DNA of 48,388 nucleotides from contig CACHIS010000007.1 in NCBI GenBank assembly GCA_902579925.1, positions 1 through 48,388 of the forward strand, written 5' to 3'. Below the pieces are notes generated by a model. The model saw only the letters and a list, made by a program, of their open reading frames with translations, was not told the DNA's origin and did no database searches. Source of the stretch: an uncultured Pelagibacteraceae bacterium. GTDB taxonomy: Bacteria > Pseudomonadota > Alphaproteobacteria > Pelagibacterales > Pelagibacteraceae. Positions 27,838 to 35,173 of this stretch are shown piece by piece; position 1 is the stretch's first letter, and each line of letters begins with the position of its first letter. Both the position numbers and the translations under genes were made by a program.

Positions 27838-28350
27838 TTAAAATATAGAATTAGAGTATTTTTTCCAATTGTCTTGATAGTGTTTTGTGTTTTCAGTTAT
27901 TGCTTTTTTTTCATCTTCAGTAAGTTCTCTCACAACTTTTCCAGGAGAACCAATTACTAAAGAGTTATCGGGTATTTCTTTATTTTCCGTTATTAAAGCT
28001 TTAGCGCCAATAATACAATTTTTTCCAATCTTTGCATTGTTAAGTATAACTGCACCTATTCCTATCAAACTATTTTCTCCAATTGTGCATCCGTGCAGCA
28101 TAACCATATGGCCTATCGTAACATTTTTTCCAACTTTTAACGGATATCCAGGATCTGTGTGTAGAACACATCCATCTTGAACATTAGAACCTTCACCTAT
28201 ATAAATATTTTCCACATCACCTCTTAAAGTTGCATTAAACCAGATACTAGAATTTTTTTCTAAGGTAACATCGCCTATAATAGTTGCATTAGGTGCTACC
28301 CAATTTTCGCCAGAGTTTTTTGGTTTTTTATCTTTTAAATCGTAAAACAT
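27838..28350 (-). CDS. Gamma-carbonic-anhydrase-like hexapeptide-repeat protein
   Basis: A 170-residue left-handed beta-helix protein of the gamma-CA/YrdA/PaaY type. Three potential metal-ligand histidines are present: H64 in VLHTD, and H81 and H86 in GHMVMLHGC. Proteins of this family are trimeric and bind zinc or iron; many show weak or no carbonic anhydrase activity. Only 20 bp separate its ATG from the divergent thioredoxin-like gene. Confidence 0.82.
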   Translation of the reverse strand: MFYDLKDKKPKNSGENWVAPNATIIGDVTLEKNSSIWFNATLRGDVENIYIGEGSNVQDGCVLHTDPGYPLKVGKNVTIGHMVMLHGCTIGENSLIGIGAVILNNAKIGKNCIIGAKALITENKEIPDNSLVIGSPGKVVRELTEDEKKAITENTKHYQDNWKKYSNSIF

Positions 28351-28370
28351 AATTTATATATTATTACATT

Positions 28371-28925
28371 ATGCCCATACAAACTCCAATATGTGATTTT
28401 GGTCAAAAAGCTTATGACTTTAAGCTTAAATCAACAGAAGGTACTATACTTTCATTAAAGGATATTAAAGGTGAAAAGGGAACATTAATCATGTTTATCT
28501 GTAACCACTGTCCGTATGTTAAAGCTGTAACAAAAGATATTGTTGAAGATTGTAAAAAATTAAAAGATATCGGTATCAACTCAGTGGCTATTTGCGCCAA
28601 TGATGCTGAAAATTATCCTGAGGACTCATTTGAAAATATGATTGAGTTTTCAAAAAAAAATCAATTTGGTTTCCCTTATTTAGTTGATGAAACTCAAGAA
28701 ATTGCAAAAACTTATGATGCAGTATGTACTCCAGATTTTTTTGGGTACAACAAAGACTTAGAACTTCAATATAGAGGAAGAGTGAGAGAACTTAAAAAAT
28801 TAATTCCAGTGAGAGATGGAGATAGTGATCTTTTAAAAGCTATGAAACAAATAGCTGAAACTAACAAAGGACCAGAGAATCAAATTCCTAGTGCAGGATG
28901 TGGTATCAAGTGGAAAAATAATTAA
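28371..28925 (+). CDS. Thioredoxin-fold (AhpC/TSA-like) redox protein
   Basis: A 184-residue cytoplasmic protein (no signal peptide) of the peroxiredoxin/redoxin type. The active-site region is FICNHCPYVKA, a CxxC with Cys44 and Cys47, followed by ICANDAENYPEDS and TPDFFGYN, which are typical of a conserved 'thioredoxin family protein' group. It is probably a thiol reductase or peroxidase; the partner is unknown. The stop overlaps the next ATG by one base. Confidence 0.8.
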   Translation: MPIQTPICDFGQKAYDFKLKSTEGTILSLKDIKGEKGTLIMFICNHCPYVKAVTKDIVEDCKKLKDIGINSVAICANDAENYPEDSFENMIEFSKKNQFGFPYLVDETQEIAKTYDAVCTPDFFGYNKDLELQYRGRVRELKKLIPVRDGDSDLLKAMKQIAETNKGPENQIPSAGCGIKWKNN

Positions 28926-30007
28926 TGTATCTTATTCTAACAAGGGCATTCCCACCTGAATTAGGTGGCATGCAAAGTTTGATGTGGGGTTTATCCCGTG
29001 AAATGTCAAAAAATTTCATGGTTAAAGTTTTTGCAGATTATAATCAGAATCATAAAGATTTTGATGAACAAGCGAGTTTTTCAATAGAAAGAGTTGGTGG
29101 AATAAAATTTTTAAGGAAAATAAGAAAAGCTCAATTAATAAATGAATTTATAAAAGAAAATAAAGTTGAGGGTATTATTGCTGATCATTGGAAAAGTTTA
29201 GAGTTAATAAAAACTGATAAAAAAAAGTATTGTTTAATCCATGGTAAGGAGATCAATCACCCATTAGGAAGTTCATTAAACAAAAGAGTTACAAAAGTTC
29301 TTAATAATGTAAATAGAGTAATAGCGAATTCTGAGTACACAAAAAATTTAGCAATAAATAATGGTGTAAAACAAGATAAAGTTATAGTTATAAATCCTGG
29401 AGTTGACCCAGTTCAAATATTAAATAAAAAATCTCTAGAAAAAGTCGAAAGTTTATTAAAAGTAAAAACACCGAGACTAATTACTGTTTCCAGATTTGAT
29501 AAAAGAAAAAATCATGAAAAAATAATTATGGCACTAAGAAATTTAAAACAATTATACCCTGATATTGTTTATATTTGTATTGGTTATGGTGATGAAGAGG
29601 AAAATATAAAAAAATTGGTTGAAGAATTAGATCTAACCTCGCAAGTAATGTTTTTTAAAGACATAAGTAATGATTTAAAGAATGCTTTAGTGGCTAAATC
29701 AAATATTTTTGTAATGCCATCTATAATACATAAAACCTCTGTAGAGGGTTTTGGAATAGCTTATGTTGAAGCTGCACAATATGGATTACCCTCAATTGGA
29801 GGAAAAGATGGTGGTGCATCGGATGCTATTGAACATGATAAAACTGGATTAATTTGTGATGGGAACAATCTAGACGACATATATTCATCATTAAATTCAA
29901 TGATTGAAAATAAAAGATACGTTGAACTTGGTAAAAATGCAAAAAAATATGTCTCAAAATTTCAATGGGATAAAACTTTAGAAGAGTACAAAAAAATTCT
30001 TAATTAA
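28925..30007 (+). CDS. Glycosyltransferase family 4
   Basis: A 360-residue GT-B glycosyltransferase. The N terminus has TRAFPPELGGMQSLMWGLS, the acceptor-side glycine-rich loop. The C-terminal half has RLITVSRFDKRKNHEKII, VYICIGYGDEEENI and the EX7E motif region SVEGFGIAYVEAAQYGLPSI, which contacts the nucleotide sugar. It probably transfers a hexose to a lipid or polysaccharide at the inner membrane. It ends with a 4-bp tail-to-tail overlap with a GT9 gene. Confidence 0.87.
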   Translation: MYLILTRAFPPELGGMQSLMWGLSREMSKNFMVKVFADYNQNHKDFDEQASFSIERVGGIKFLRKIRKAQLINEFIKENKVEGIIADHWKSLELIKTDKKKYCLIHGKEINHPLGSSLNKRVTKVLNNVNRVIANSEYTKNLAINNGVKQDKVIVINPGVDPVQILNKKSLEKVESLLKVKTPRLITVSRFDKRKNHEKIIMALRNLKQLYPDIVYICIGYGDEEENIKKLVEELDLTSQVMFFKDISNDLKNALVAKSNIFVMPSIIHKTSVEGFGIAYVEAAQYGLPSIGGKDGGASDAIEHDKTGLICDGNNLDDIYSSLNSMIENKRYVELGKNAKKYVSKFQWDKTLEEYKKILN

Positions 30008-30945
30008 TTCAAAGAATTAAGTAATCTTTCAAAAACTTTTTCTGCACTTAAATTATTAAGATCTGTAACTTCAATTGCTTTAAAATTTTCTCTTTCAATG
30101 CTGACTTTGTAAGCTGTTGTATGTTTTCCGAACAAAGTTAAACCTTTAGCTCCTACATGTGCTGCAATGTGAGCAGGTCCAGTATCATTTGCAATAACAA
30201 AAGAACTCTCTTTGATTAAAGAAGTTAATTGAGAAATATCAAGTGCTTTTCCATTATCTAACAATACTAGAGCATTTATTTCTTTTGCATAACTTATCTC
30301 GGCAGGACCTGGGGCTATAACAATTTTATACTCATCCCCAAATTCATTTAAAATGAGTTTTATAAGATCATTATAATAGGGCCATTTCTTAATATTTAGA
30401 TGGGGTGAACAAAATGGAAATAATAAAATAAATTTATTCAATTTAAAATTATTCTTAATTCCTCTTATCTCAGAACACGCCCAGCTAAAATCGGGATTTA
30501 AAGTATAAGTTGTTTTTAATCCTGAGGTTTGTAATTGATGATTAAATCTGTCTAGAACAGAATGTTTGTCAAATTCCTTTTTATTTATTACCTTAGGTAA
30601 GGTTGTAGTAGAGCTTGACCATGTTTCTTTTTTTGCTTTAGGAAAAAGAATATTTTTATAAAAATTTGTTCTTGAAGAATTTTGAAGGTCATAAACTTTT
30701 GAAAAACTATGTTTCTTAAGTTCTCTCATTAAGAAATATAAGTATATAAGATTATATCTTGGCAACCTTTTATCTAGGATTACTTCATGAATAAACGGAT
30801 TTTTTTTAAAAACTTCTAAATAAGCTTTTGTAGTCAATAAATAAATTTGATCATTTTTATGATTTTCAGATATGTCTTGAATTGCACCACTCGCTTGAGC
30901 TATATCTCCTAATGATCCGTGTTTAATAATTAAAATATTAGACAT
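30004..30945 (-). CDS. Glycosyltransferase family 9 (ADP-heptose:LPS heptosyltransferase-like)
   Basis: A 313-residue GT9 protein. The N terminus ILIIKHGSLGDIAQASGAIQ matches the heptosyltransferase acceptor loop (GxLGD), and FVIANDTGPAHIAAHVG near residue 260 is the donor-site signature. It likely adds heptose or a related sugar to the lipid A core. Its exact position in core assembly cannot be read. It is divergent from the DUF6165-like gene across 32 bp. Confidence 0.85.
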   Translation of the reverse strand: MSNILIIKHGSLGDIAQASGAIQDISENHKNDQIYLLTTKAYLEVFKKNPFIHEVILDKRLPRYNLIYLYFLMRELKKHSFSKVYDLQNSSRTNFYKNILFPKAKKETWSSSTTTLPKVINKKEFDKHSVLDRFNHQLQTSGLKTTYTLNPDFSWACSEIRGIKNNFKLNKFILLFPFCSPHLNIKKWPYYNDLIKLILNEFGDEYKIVIAPGPAEISYAKEINALVLLDNGKALDISQLTSLIKESSFVIANDTGPAHIAAHVGAKGLTLFGKHTTAYKVSIERENFKAIEVTDLNNLSAEKVFERLLNSLN

Positions 30946-30977
30946 ATTTCTAACAAGATAGCACAGTATTAGATTTT

Positions 30978-31367
30978 ATGAATAAAATTATAGTAGAAGT
31001 CTCGATAGGTGAACTTTTAGATAAAATTTCAATTTTAGAAATCAAACAAGGAAAAATTAAAGATCCTGGAAAATTAAAGTTCATTAATAATGAACACTCT
31101 ATTTTAAAAAATCAGTTGGAAAAAAATATAAAATCTGATGATAAACTGAATGATCTTTATCAATCGCTAAAAGAAATAAATTCTAAACTATGGGTTATTG
31201 AGGATGATAAAAGACAATGTGAAAAAGATAAAAATTTTGGAGAAAAATTTATTAAGCTTTCAAGAGACGTCCACTTTCTTAATGATGATCGAGCAAAAAT
31301 AAAGCTAGAAATTAATAATCATACTGGTTCAGTCATAAAAGAGATAAAAGAATATACAATTTACTAA
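30978..31367 (+). CDS. DUF6165-like small helical protein
   Basis: A 129-residue protein, charged and mostly alpha-helical. The start VEVSIGELLDKISILEIKQ and the middle LKEINSKLWVIEDDKRQCEK ... ND(D/R)RAxIKxEIN resemble DUF6165, a family found near glycosyltransferase genes. No catalytic motif is obvious. It sits beside the GT9 gene and 9 bp before the M24-fold gene. Confidence 0.65.
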   Translation: MNKIIVEVSIGELLDKISILEIKQGKIKDPGKLKFINNEHSILKNQLEKNIKSDDKLNDLYQSLKEINSKLWVIEDDKRQCEKDKNFGEKFIKLSRDVHFLNDDRAKIKLEINNHTGSVIKEIKEYTIY

Positions 31368-31376
31368 ATAGTTTTA

Positions 31377-32528
31377 ATGGCACTCCATTTTTCAAAAGAA
31401 GAGTTTTCTAAAAGAAAAACTAAAGTATTAAATTCAATGAAAGATCAAAACATTGATGCCTTACTAATGTTTAGGCAAGAGTCCATGTATTGGCTAACTG
31501 GTTATGACACTTTTGGTTATGTTTTTTTTCAAACGTTAGTTTTAGATAAAAATGGAAATATAATACTGCTCACAAGAGCTCCTGATTTAAGACAAGCTCA
31601 AAATACATCAAATATAGAAGATATTAAAATTTGGGTTGATAAAGATGGATCAAACCCAACAGATGATCTTAAGGTCATTTTAGATGAATTAAATCTTAAA
31701 GGAAAAAAAATAGGAGTTGAGTATGAGGCATACGGTTTAACTGGACGCAATGCTCTTAGATTAAATAAGTCTTTTGAAAATTATTGTTCTCTTGAAGATA
31801 AATCAGACTTAATAACAAAATTACGAGTTGTAAAATCCAAAGAAGAAATTATTTATGTAAAAAAAGCTGCAGAGCTTGCCGATAAGGCTTTAGATGAAGT
31901 ATGGAAACACGCAAAAGCTGGTGAAAGTGAATCTAAGATATTGGCTGAAATGAATAGAGTTATATTTGAAGGTGGTGGAGATTATCCTGCAAATGAATTT
32001 ATTATTGGTTCAGGTAAAAATGCACTTCTTTGTCGTTACCAATCAGAAAAGCAAATCTTAGGCAAACAAGATCAATTAACTATAGAATGGGCTGGCACTT
32101 ACAGACATTACCATTCTGCAATGTTTAGAACTATTCCTATTGGCAAAGCAGATCCTAAACACCTCAAAATGCATGAGGCATGTGTTGAAGCTCTCAAAAA
32201 TTGTGAAGGTAAATTGAAACCAGGGAGTAAAGTTGGAGAAGTTTTTGATATTCATGCTAAAACTTTTGATGATCTTGGTTACAATAAAGCTCGAATGAAC
32301 GCATGTGGTTATTCTTTAGGTACAACATTTTCGCCAAATTGGATGGACTGGCCTATGCTATACACTGGCAATCCGTATGTAATAGAACCTGGTAATGTGT
32401 TCTTTATGCACATGATACTTATGGATTCACAAAGTAATTTAGCAATGAATCTAGGGGAAACGTATCTTGTAACAGAAAATGGTAATGAAAGATTGGGTAA
32501 ACAAAAGTTGGATTTGGTTGTTCTTTAG
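31377..32528 (+). CDS. M24 peptidase-fold protein without the metal ligands (creatinase/DoeA-like)
   Basis: A 383-residue protein with the two-domain architecture of Xaa-Pro aminopeptidases and creatinase. The N-terminal domain starts FSKEEFSKRKTKVLNSM and has YWLTGYDTFGYV; the 'pita-bread' domain starts near residue 150. By hand alignment to PepP all five metal-ligand positions are replaced: Trp or Glu in IEWAG, Ala in HSAMFRT, Tyr in CGYSLGT, His in FFMHMIL and Gly in NLGET. It is therefore unlikely to be an ordinary metallopeptidase and may act like creatinase or ectoine hydrolase on a small C-N substrate. The last ~60 codons are duplicated at 37544-37729. Confidence 0.78.
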   Translation: MALHFSKEEFSKRKTKVLNSMKDQNIDALLMFRQESMYWLTGYDTFGYVFFQTLVLDKNGNIILLTRAPDLRQAQNTSNIEDIKIWVDKDGSNPTDDLKVILDELNLKGKKIGVEYEAYGLTGRNALRLNKSFENYCSLEDKSDLITKLRVVKSKEEIIYVKKAAELADKALDEVWKHAKAGESESKILAEMNRVIFEGGGDYPANEFIIGSGKNALLCRYQSEKQILGKQDQLTIEWAGTYRHYHSAMFRTIPIGKADPKHLKMHEACVEALKNCEGKLKPGSKVGEVFDIHAKTFDDLGYNKARMNACGYSLGTTFSPNWMDWPMLYTGNPYVIEPGNVFFMHMILMDSQSNLAMNLGETYLVTENGNERLGKQKLDLVVL

Positions 32529-32532
32529 TCTC

Positions 32533-32556
32533 TATGTGTCGGTCTTGTGCCGGTTT
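32533..32556. repeat. 24-bp direct repeat, left copy
   Basis: Four bases after the M24 stop lies a 24-bp sequence starting TATGTGTCGGTC and ending CCGGTTT that recurs without mismatch at 37398-37421. It is GC-richer than its surroundings. Internally it consists of two similar 11-bp units, GTGTCGGTCTT and GTGCCGGTTTT. It marks the left edge of the candidate island; an attachment-site or regulator-site role is inference. Confidence 0.85.
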
Positions 32557-32587
32557 TCCTATAATATCCTATGAATAAAAATTAATA

Positions 32588-34009
32588 TTATTTTAATTCT
32601 ACACCCTCTAAATCAAAACCTTCGACAATAGTTGAGGAAACAATTTTTAAAGTTCCCATTCCATCGTCTTCTTGAACAGCTTCAATACCAGTTTTATCAC
32701 CATCATCATTTCCTCTAGTGAATGTACTTTGCACAAATCCTTGTACGTTGCCTGTGTCTTCTTCCTCAACAACTATTCCTTTGCCTCCATTATCAATAGA
32801 GTTAATGCCTTCAAATAATGCAATAATAGATCCACCATCATTTTCAGAGTTTTTTATTCCATCATCAGTGTTATTCATCGCGACAGTATTTTTTATTTGT
32901 AAGAACATATCGCCATTATTTTCCTCATCGAAATCAAGACCTTCATCTAAATTTCCAACAATTCTGGATCTATCAATATTCACTACTAAATTACCTTGGC
33001 CTGCTTCATCTATGTCAAAGCCATCATCTAAGTCTATTCCAAATTCAAATTCTTTAACAAAACCTGAAGGATATAATTCAACTTCTCTCTCAAAACATCC
33101 ATCATCTGGAGAGCCTTTTATTTTACTTGGGATAGAATTTTTAGCTCTTTGATTATCCTCAAATTCTCCCTCATCTTCAGCTGGCATATATGCTTTTAAT
33201 AATTTTGGATCACAATAAGCACCGTTCTTTGAAAATGTACTATTAGTTACATTTGCAACAACATTTCCTTTTTGACCTTCATCTAATTCAACTCCATCAG
33301 CACCTACATATAAAAAGTTTGAGTTTAAAGCTGTAAAGTTAATGTCACCATCACCACGCTCATCAACTCTAAATCCATCTGCATCAAATTTACCATTACC
33401 AGCATCAAAAATTGTTACATTATCCAACACCACGTTTATAGAGGCACTAGAACCCTCTCCGGCTCCACCACTACCACTTCCACATTTGTCAGCTAAATTA
33501 CAATCTGAAATATGAATTCCATGATTTGCTACACCTTCAACTCTAACATTTTTTAAATTAATATTTATCGTCCCAGTTTGGTCATCTCTTACATCAACAA
33601 AAATACCTTTTCCAGCTTTTGCATCAACATTGTACATGCCATATCCAGTTCCCTTTCTTTTGATATTGAAGCTTCCAATTCCAAAAAAAGATAAATCGCT
33701 TATTGATAAATCTGCACCGTTGGATATTTTTAAAATATCGACATTATTACCTCTTACAACTTGACCTGAGCCAATAATTGTTAAGGGTTGGAGACCTGTA
33801 TAATCCAGAGAATCACCAATTATGATGGTTTTATTTGTTTTTACTTTTATTGTTACTGGTTTTTTACTTTCAGATGCTTTGTTAATTGCATATCTAAATG
33901 TACCATATCCATCATCATCAGGACTTGTAACACTTATAGTTTTAGCTTGTAAAACTGAATTAAGACTGAATAAAATGAAGAAAGTTGCGATATATATTAA
34001 ATTTTTCAT
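32588..34009 (-). CDS. Secreted acidic right-handed beta-helix protein
   Basis: A 473-residue exported protein with the signal peptide MKNLIYIATFFILFSLNSVL, cleaved about at LQA|KT. The mature part looks like a pectate-lyase-type parallel beta-helix: coils of ~25-45 residues alternate beta stretches (INVVLDNVTIFD, GNVVANVTNSTFS, GNLVVNIDRSRIVGN) with Asp/Glu/Gly turns (DGFRVDERGDGD, DGFDIDEAGQGN, EGLDFDEENNGD). The regular acidic turns suggest calcium binding. No catalytic residues of a known lyase can be assigned. A PhoB-box-like site lies about 80 bp upstream, and the gene lies inside the candidate island. Confidence 0.75.
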   Translation of the reverse strand: MKNLIYIATFFILFSLNSVLQAKTISVTSPDDDGYGTFRYAINKASESKKPVTIKVKTNKTIIIGDSLDYTGLQPLTIIGSGQVVRGNNVDILKISNGADLSISDLSFFGIGSFNIKRKGTGYGMYNVDAKAGKGIFVDVRDDQTGTININLKNVRVEGVANHGIHISDCNLADKCGSGSGGAGEGSSASINVVLDNVTIFDAGNGKFDADGFRVDERGDGDINFTALNSNFLYVGADGVELDEGQKGNVVANVTNSTFSKNGAYCDPKLLKAYMPAEDEGEFEDNQRAKNSIPSKIKGSPDDGCFEREVELYPSGFVKEFEFGIDLDDGFDIDEAGQGNLVVNIDRSRIVGNLDEGLDFDEENNGDMFLQIKNTVAMNNTDDGIKNSENDGGSIIALFEGINSIDNGGKGIVVEEEDTGNVQGFVQSTFTRGNDDGDKTGIEAVQEDDGMGTLKIVSSTIVEGFDLEGVELK

Positions 34010-34085
34010 TAAAATTTATAAAACTATTATATTAAGGAAAAGTTTCAAAAACGTTAAAGATTTTTAAAATAATTATTCTGAGTTA

Positions 34086-34107
34086 TTTATTACGATTCAG
34101 TTACAAT
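34086..34107 (-). promoter_or_regulatory. PhoB-box-like tandem repeat upstream of the beta-helix gene
   Basis: On the minus strand two 11-bp units, ATTGTAACTGA then ATCGTAATAAA, point toward the beta-helix gene. The 19-nt sequence TTGTGGATTGTAACTGAAT spanning the first unit recurs exactly in front of the ~700-residue secreted-protein gene. An AT-rich -10-like stretch (AATAATTATT) lies ~10 nt downstream, as in Pho promoters. Confidence 0.6.
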
Positions 34108-34126
34108 CCACAAGGTAACATAGGAA

Positions 34127-34708
34127 TTATAATTTTTTATCATTTAGCTTAGTCATAGCTTTTCCAGGAGAGAAAGTATAATCATTGTCATCCATTAATT
34201 TTCCGCTTCCATCATAAAGTTTCCAATTAAATTTTACTTTATCTTTCTGCTTTTTTCCTAATTTTAAAATTGTTAATTCTATTTTTCTTGGCTTGCCGCC
34301 AGAAGAACCTTCAAACGATCTAGTCTCGCCTTCTTTCCAAACTCCTAGGGGGAATTTACATCCATTTTTTATTATTCTTCCTCCACGTCTACTATCCCAA
34401 ACTCTCCCTATACACTGTCCATCATTAGTGACTGTAAATAACTGTGTTTTTAATCCGCTTTGACCTTTTCTTGTTCTTTTATAAACCTTTATTGTTTCTC
34501 CAGATTGTGGATTTTTCCAATCTTCAGGTCCAACAACTTTTTTTCTTTTCTTTTCTCCAAATACCAAATTAGCATTAGTAAATCTAATCTCTTTGTCTTC
34601 TCTTATCTCTCCACCAGTAAATAATTCTAAAGGGATAAATCTTTCATCAGCTGATACTGGAATAATCCACAACAAACTAAGAACCACGATCGCTAAAAGT
34701 TTTTTCAT
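34127..34708 (-). CDS. Secreted protein of unknown function (193 residues)
   Basis: Starts with the Sec signal peptide MKKLLAIVVLSLLWIIPVSA (cleavage after ~20). The mature protein is basic and beta-rich, with repeated Lys/Arg/Gly segments (KRKKVVGPEDW, YKRTRKGQSGLKTQ, RRGGRIIKNGCKFPLGVW) and two cysteines (QCIGRVW and NGCKF) that could form a disulfide in the periplasm. I do not recognise a family. It lies between the beta-helix gene and the larger secreted-protein gene within the candidate island; its own promoter would lie in 34709-34820. Confidence 0.65.
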   Translation of the reverse strand: MKKLLAIVVLSLLWIIPVSADERFIPLELFTGGEIREDKEIRFTNANLVFGEKKRKKVVGPEDWKNPQSGETIKVYKRTRKGQSGLKTQLFTVTNDGQCIGRVWDSRRGGRIIKNGCKFPLGVWKEGETRSFEGSSGGKPRKIELTILKLGKKQKDKVKFNWKLYDGSGKLMDDNDYTFSPGKAMTKLNDKKL

Positions 34709-35173
34709 AATCCAAGATTAACAAATCCTAAACCATGAGTCTATTTGCTTAAATCAAAGAATCTTAGTCAATAACCAAAGTCATTGACGCGTATACGTAG
34801 CAGGAAATGTTGATAAAATTGTGGATTGTAACTGAATTGTAACATTATTTTAATGTATTGTAGTATTAGTCATTAAATTTAATTCTCGTTAAAGTTTGGT
34901 TTCTTTTTATATAATAAGGATGAATTTTAATAATTTATTCATATGAGTTTAAGAAATAGTTAATAAAATTTCTCTAAAAGATTTGCAAGTATTTAAAATT
35001 ATTTATTTTTCCTTTTAGTTAAATTCTCCCTTGTAGTTATGTAAATATTGCAAGGGAGGTAATAACTTATTGAATTCAGTTTTTGTTTGTATTTTAAAAT
35101 AATTTTAACATATCCTAAAAAAATCTTTAACATATTTTATTTAGAACTGTTTCCTCAACAAAGGATAAAAAAA
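34709..35173. other. 465-bp intergenic regulatory region between divergent secreted-protein genes
   Basis: By far the longest non-coding stretch in this otherwise packed window. It holds an inverted repeat GTCAAT...ATTGAC (34767-34788), a GACGCGTATACGT sequence, the PhoB-box-like repeat at 34825-34846 with a TAGTAT -10-like element at 34861-34866, then a long AT-rich leader (~300 bp) before the ATG at 35174. The frame in 35087-35173 is open, but I treat it as leader. I saw no RNA gene in it. Confidence 0.6.
34825..34846 (+). promoter_or_regulatory. PhoB-box-like tandem repeat upstream of the large secreted-protein gene
   Basis: Two adjacent 11-bp units, ATTGTAACTGA and ATTGTAACATT, agree at eight consecutive positions and have the period expected for head-to-tail PhoB dimers. 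TAGTAT begins 15 bp after the second unit and could serve as the -10 element. This suggests induction under phosphate limitation. The regulator itself is not in the window. Confidence 0.65.

Noticed and set aside
32533-32557. Left 24-bp repeat as an intrinsic terminator of the M24 gene
   Set aside because: The only stem is CGG/CCG (3 bp), too weak, and the exact copy elsewhere does not follow a gene end.
32718-33152. 144-codon plus-strand frame opposite the beta-helix gene
   Set aside because: Antisense shadow caused by the Asp/Glu/Gly-rich coding of the beta-helix protein; no ribosome site or family likeness.
34767-34788. GTCAAT...ATTGAC inverted repeat
   Set aside because: Arms of only six bases in AT-rich DNA; may be an operator but cannot be separated from chance here.
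35087-35173. In-frame extension upstream of the ~700-residue secreted protein
   Set aside because: It would place 29 charged residues before a clean Sec signal; AAGGA eight nt before the ATG at 35174 supports the later start.
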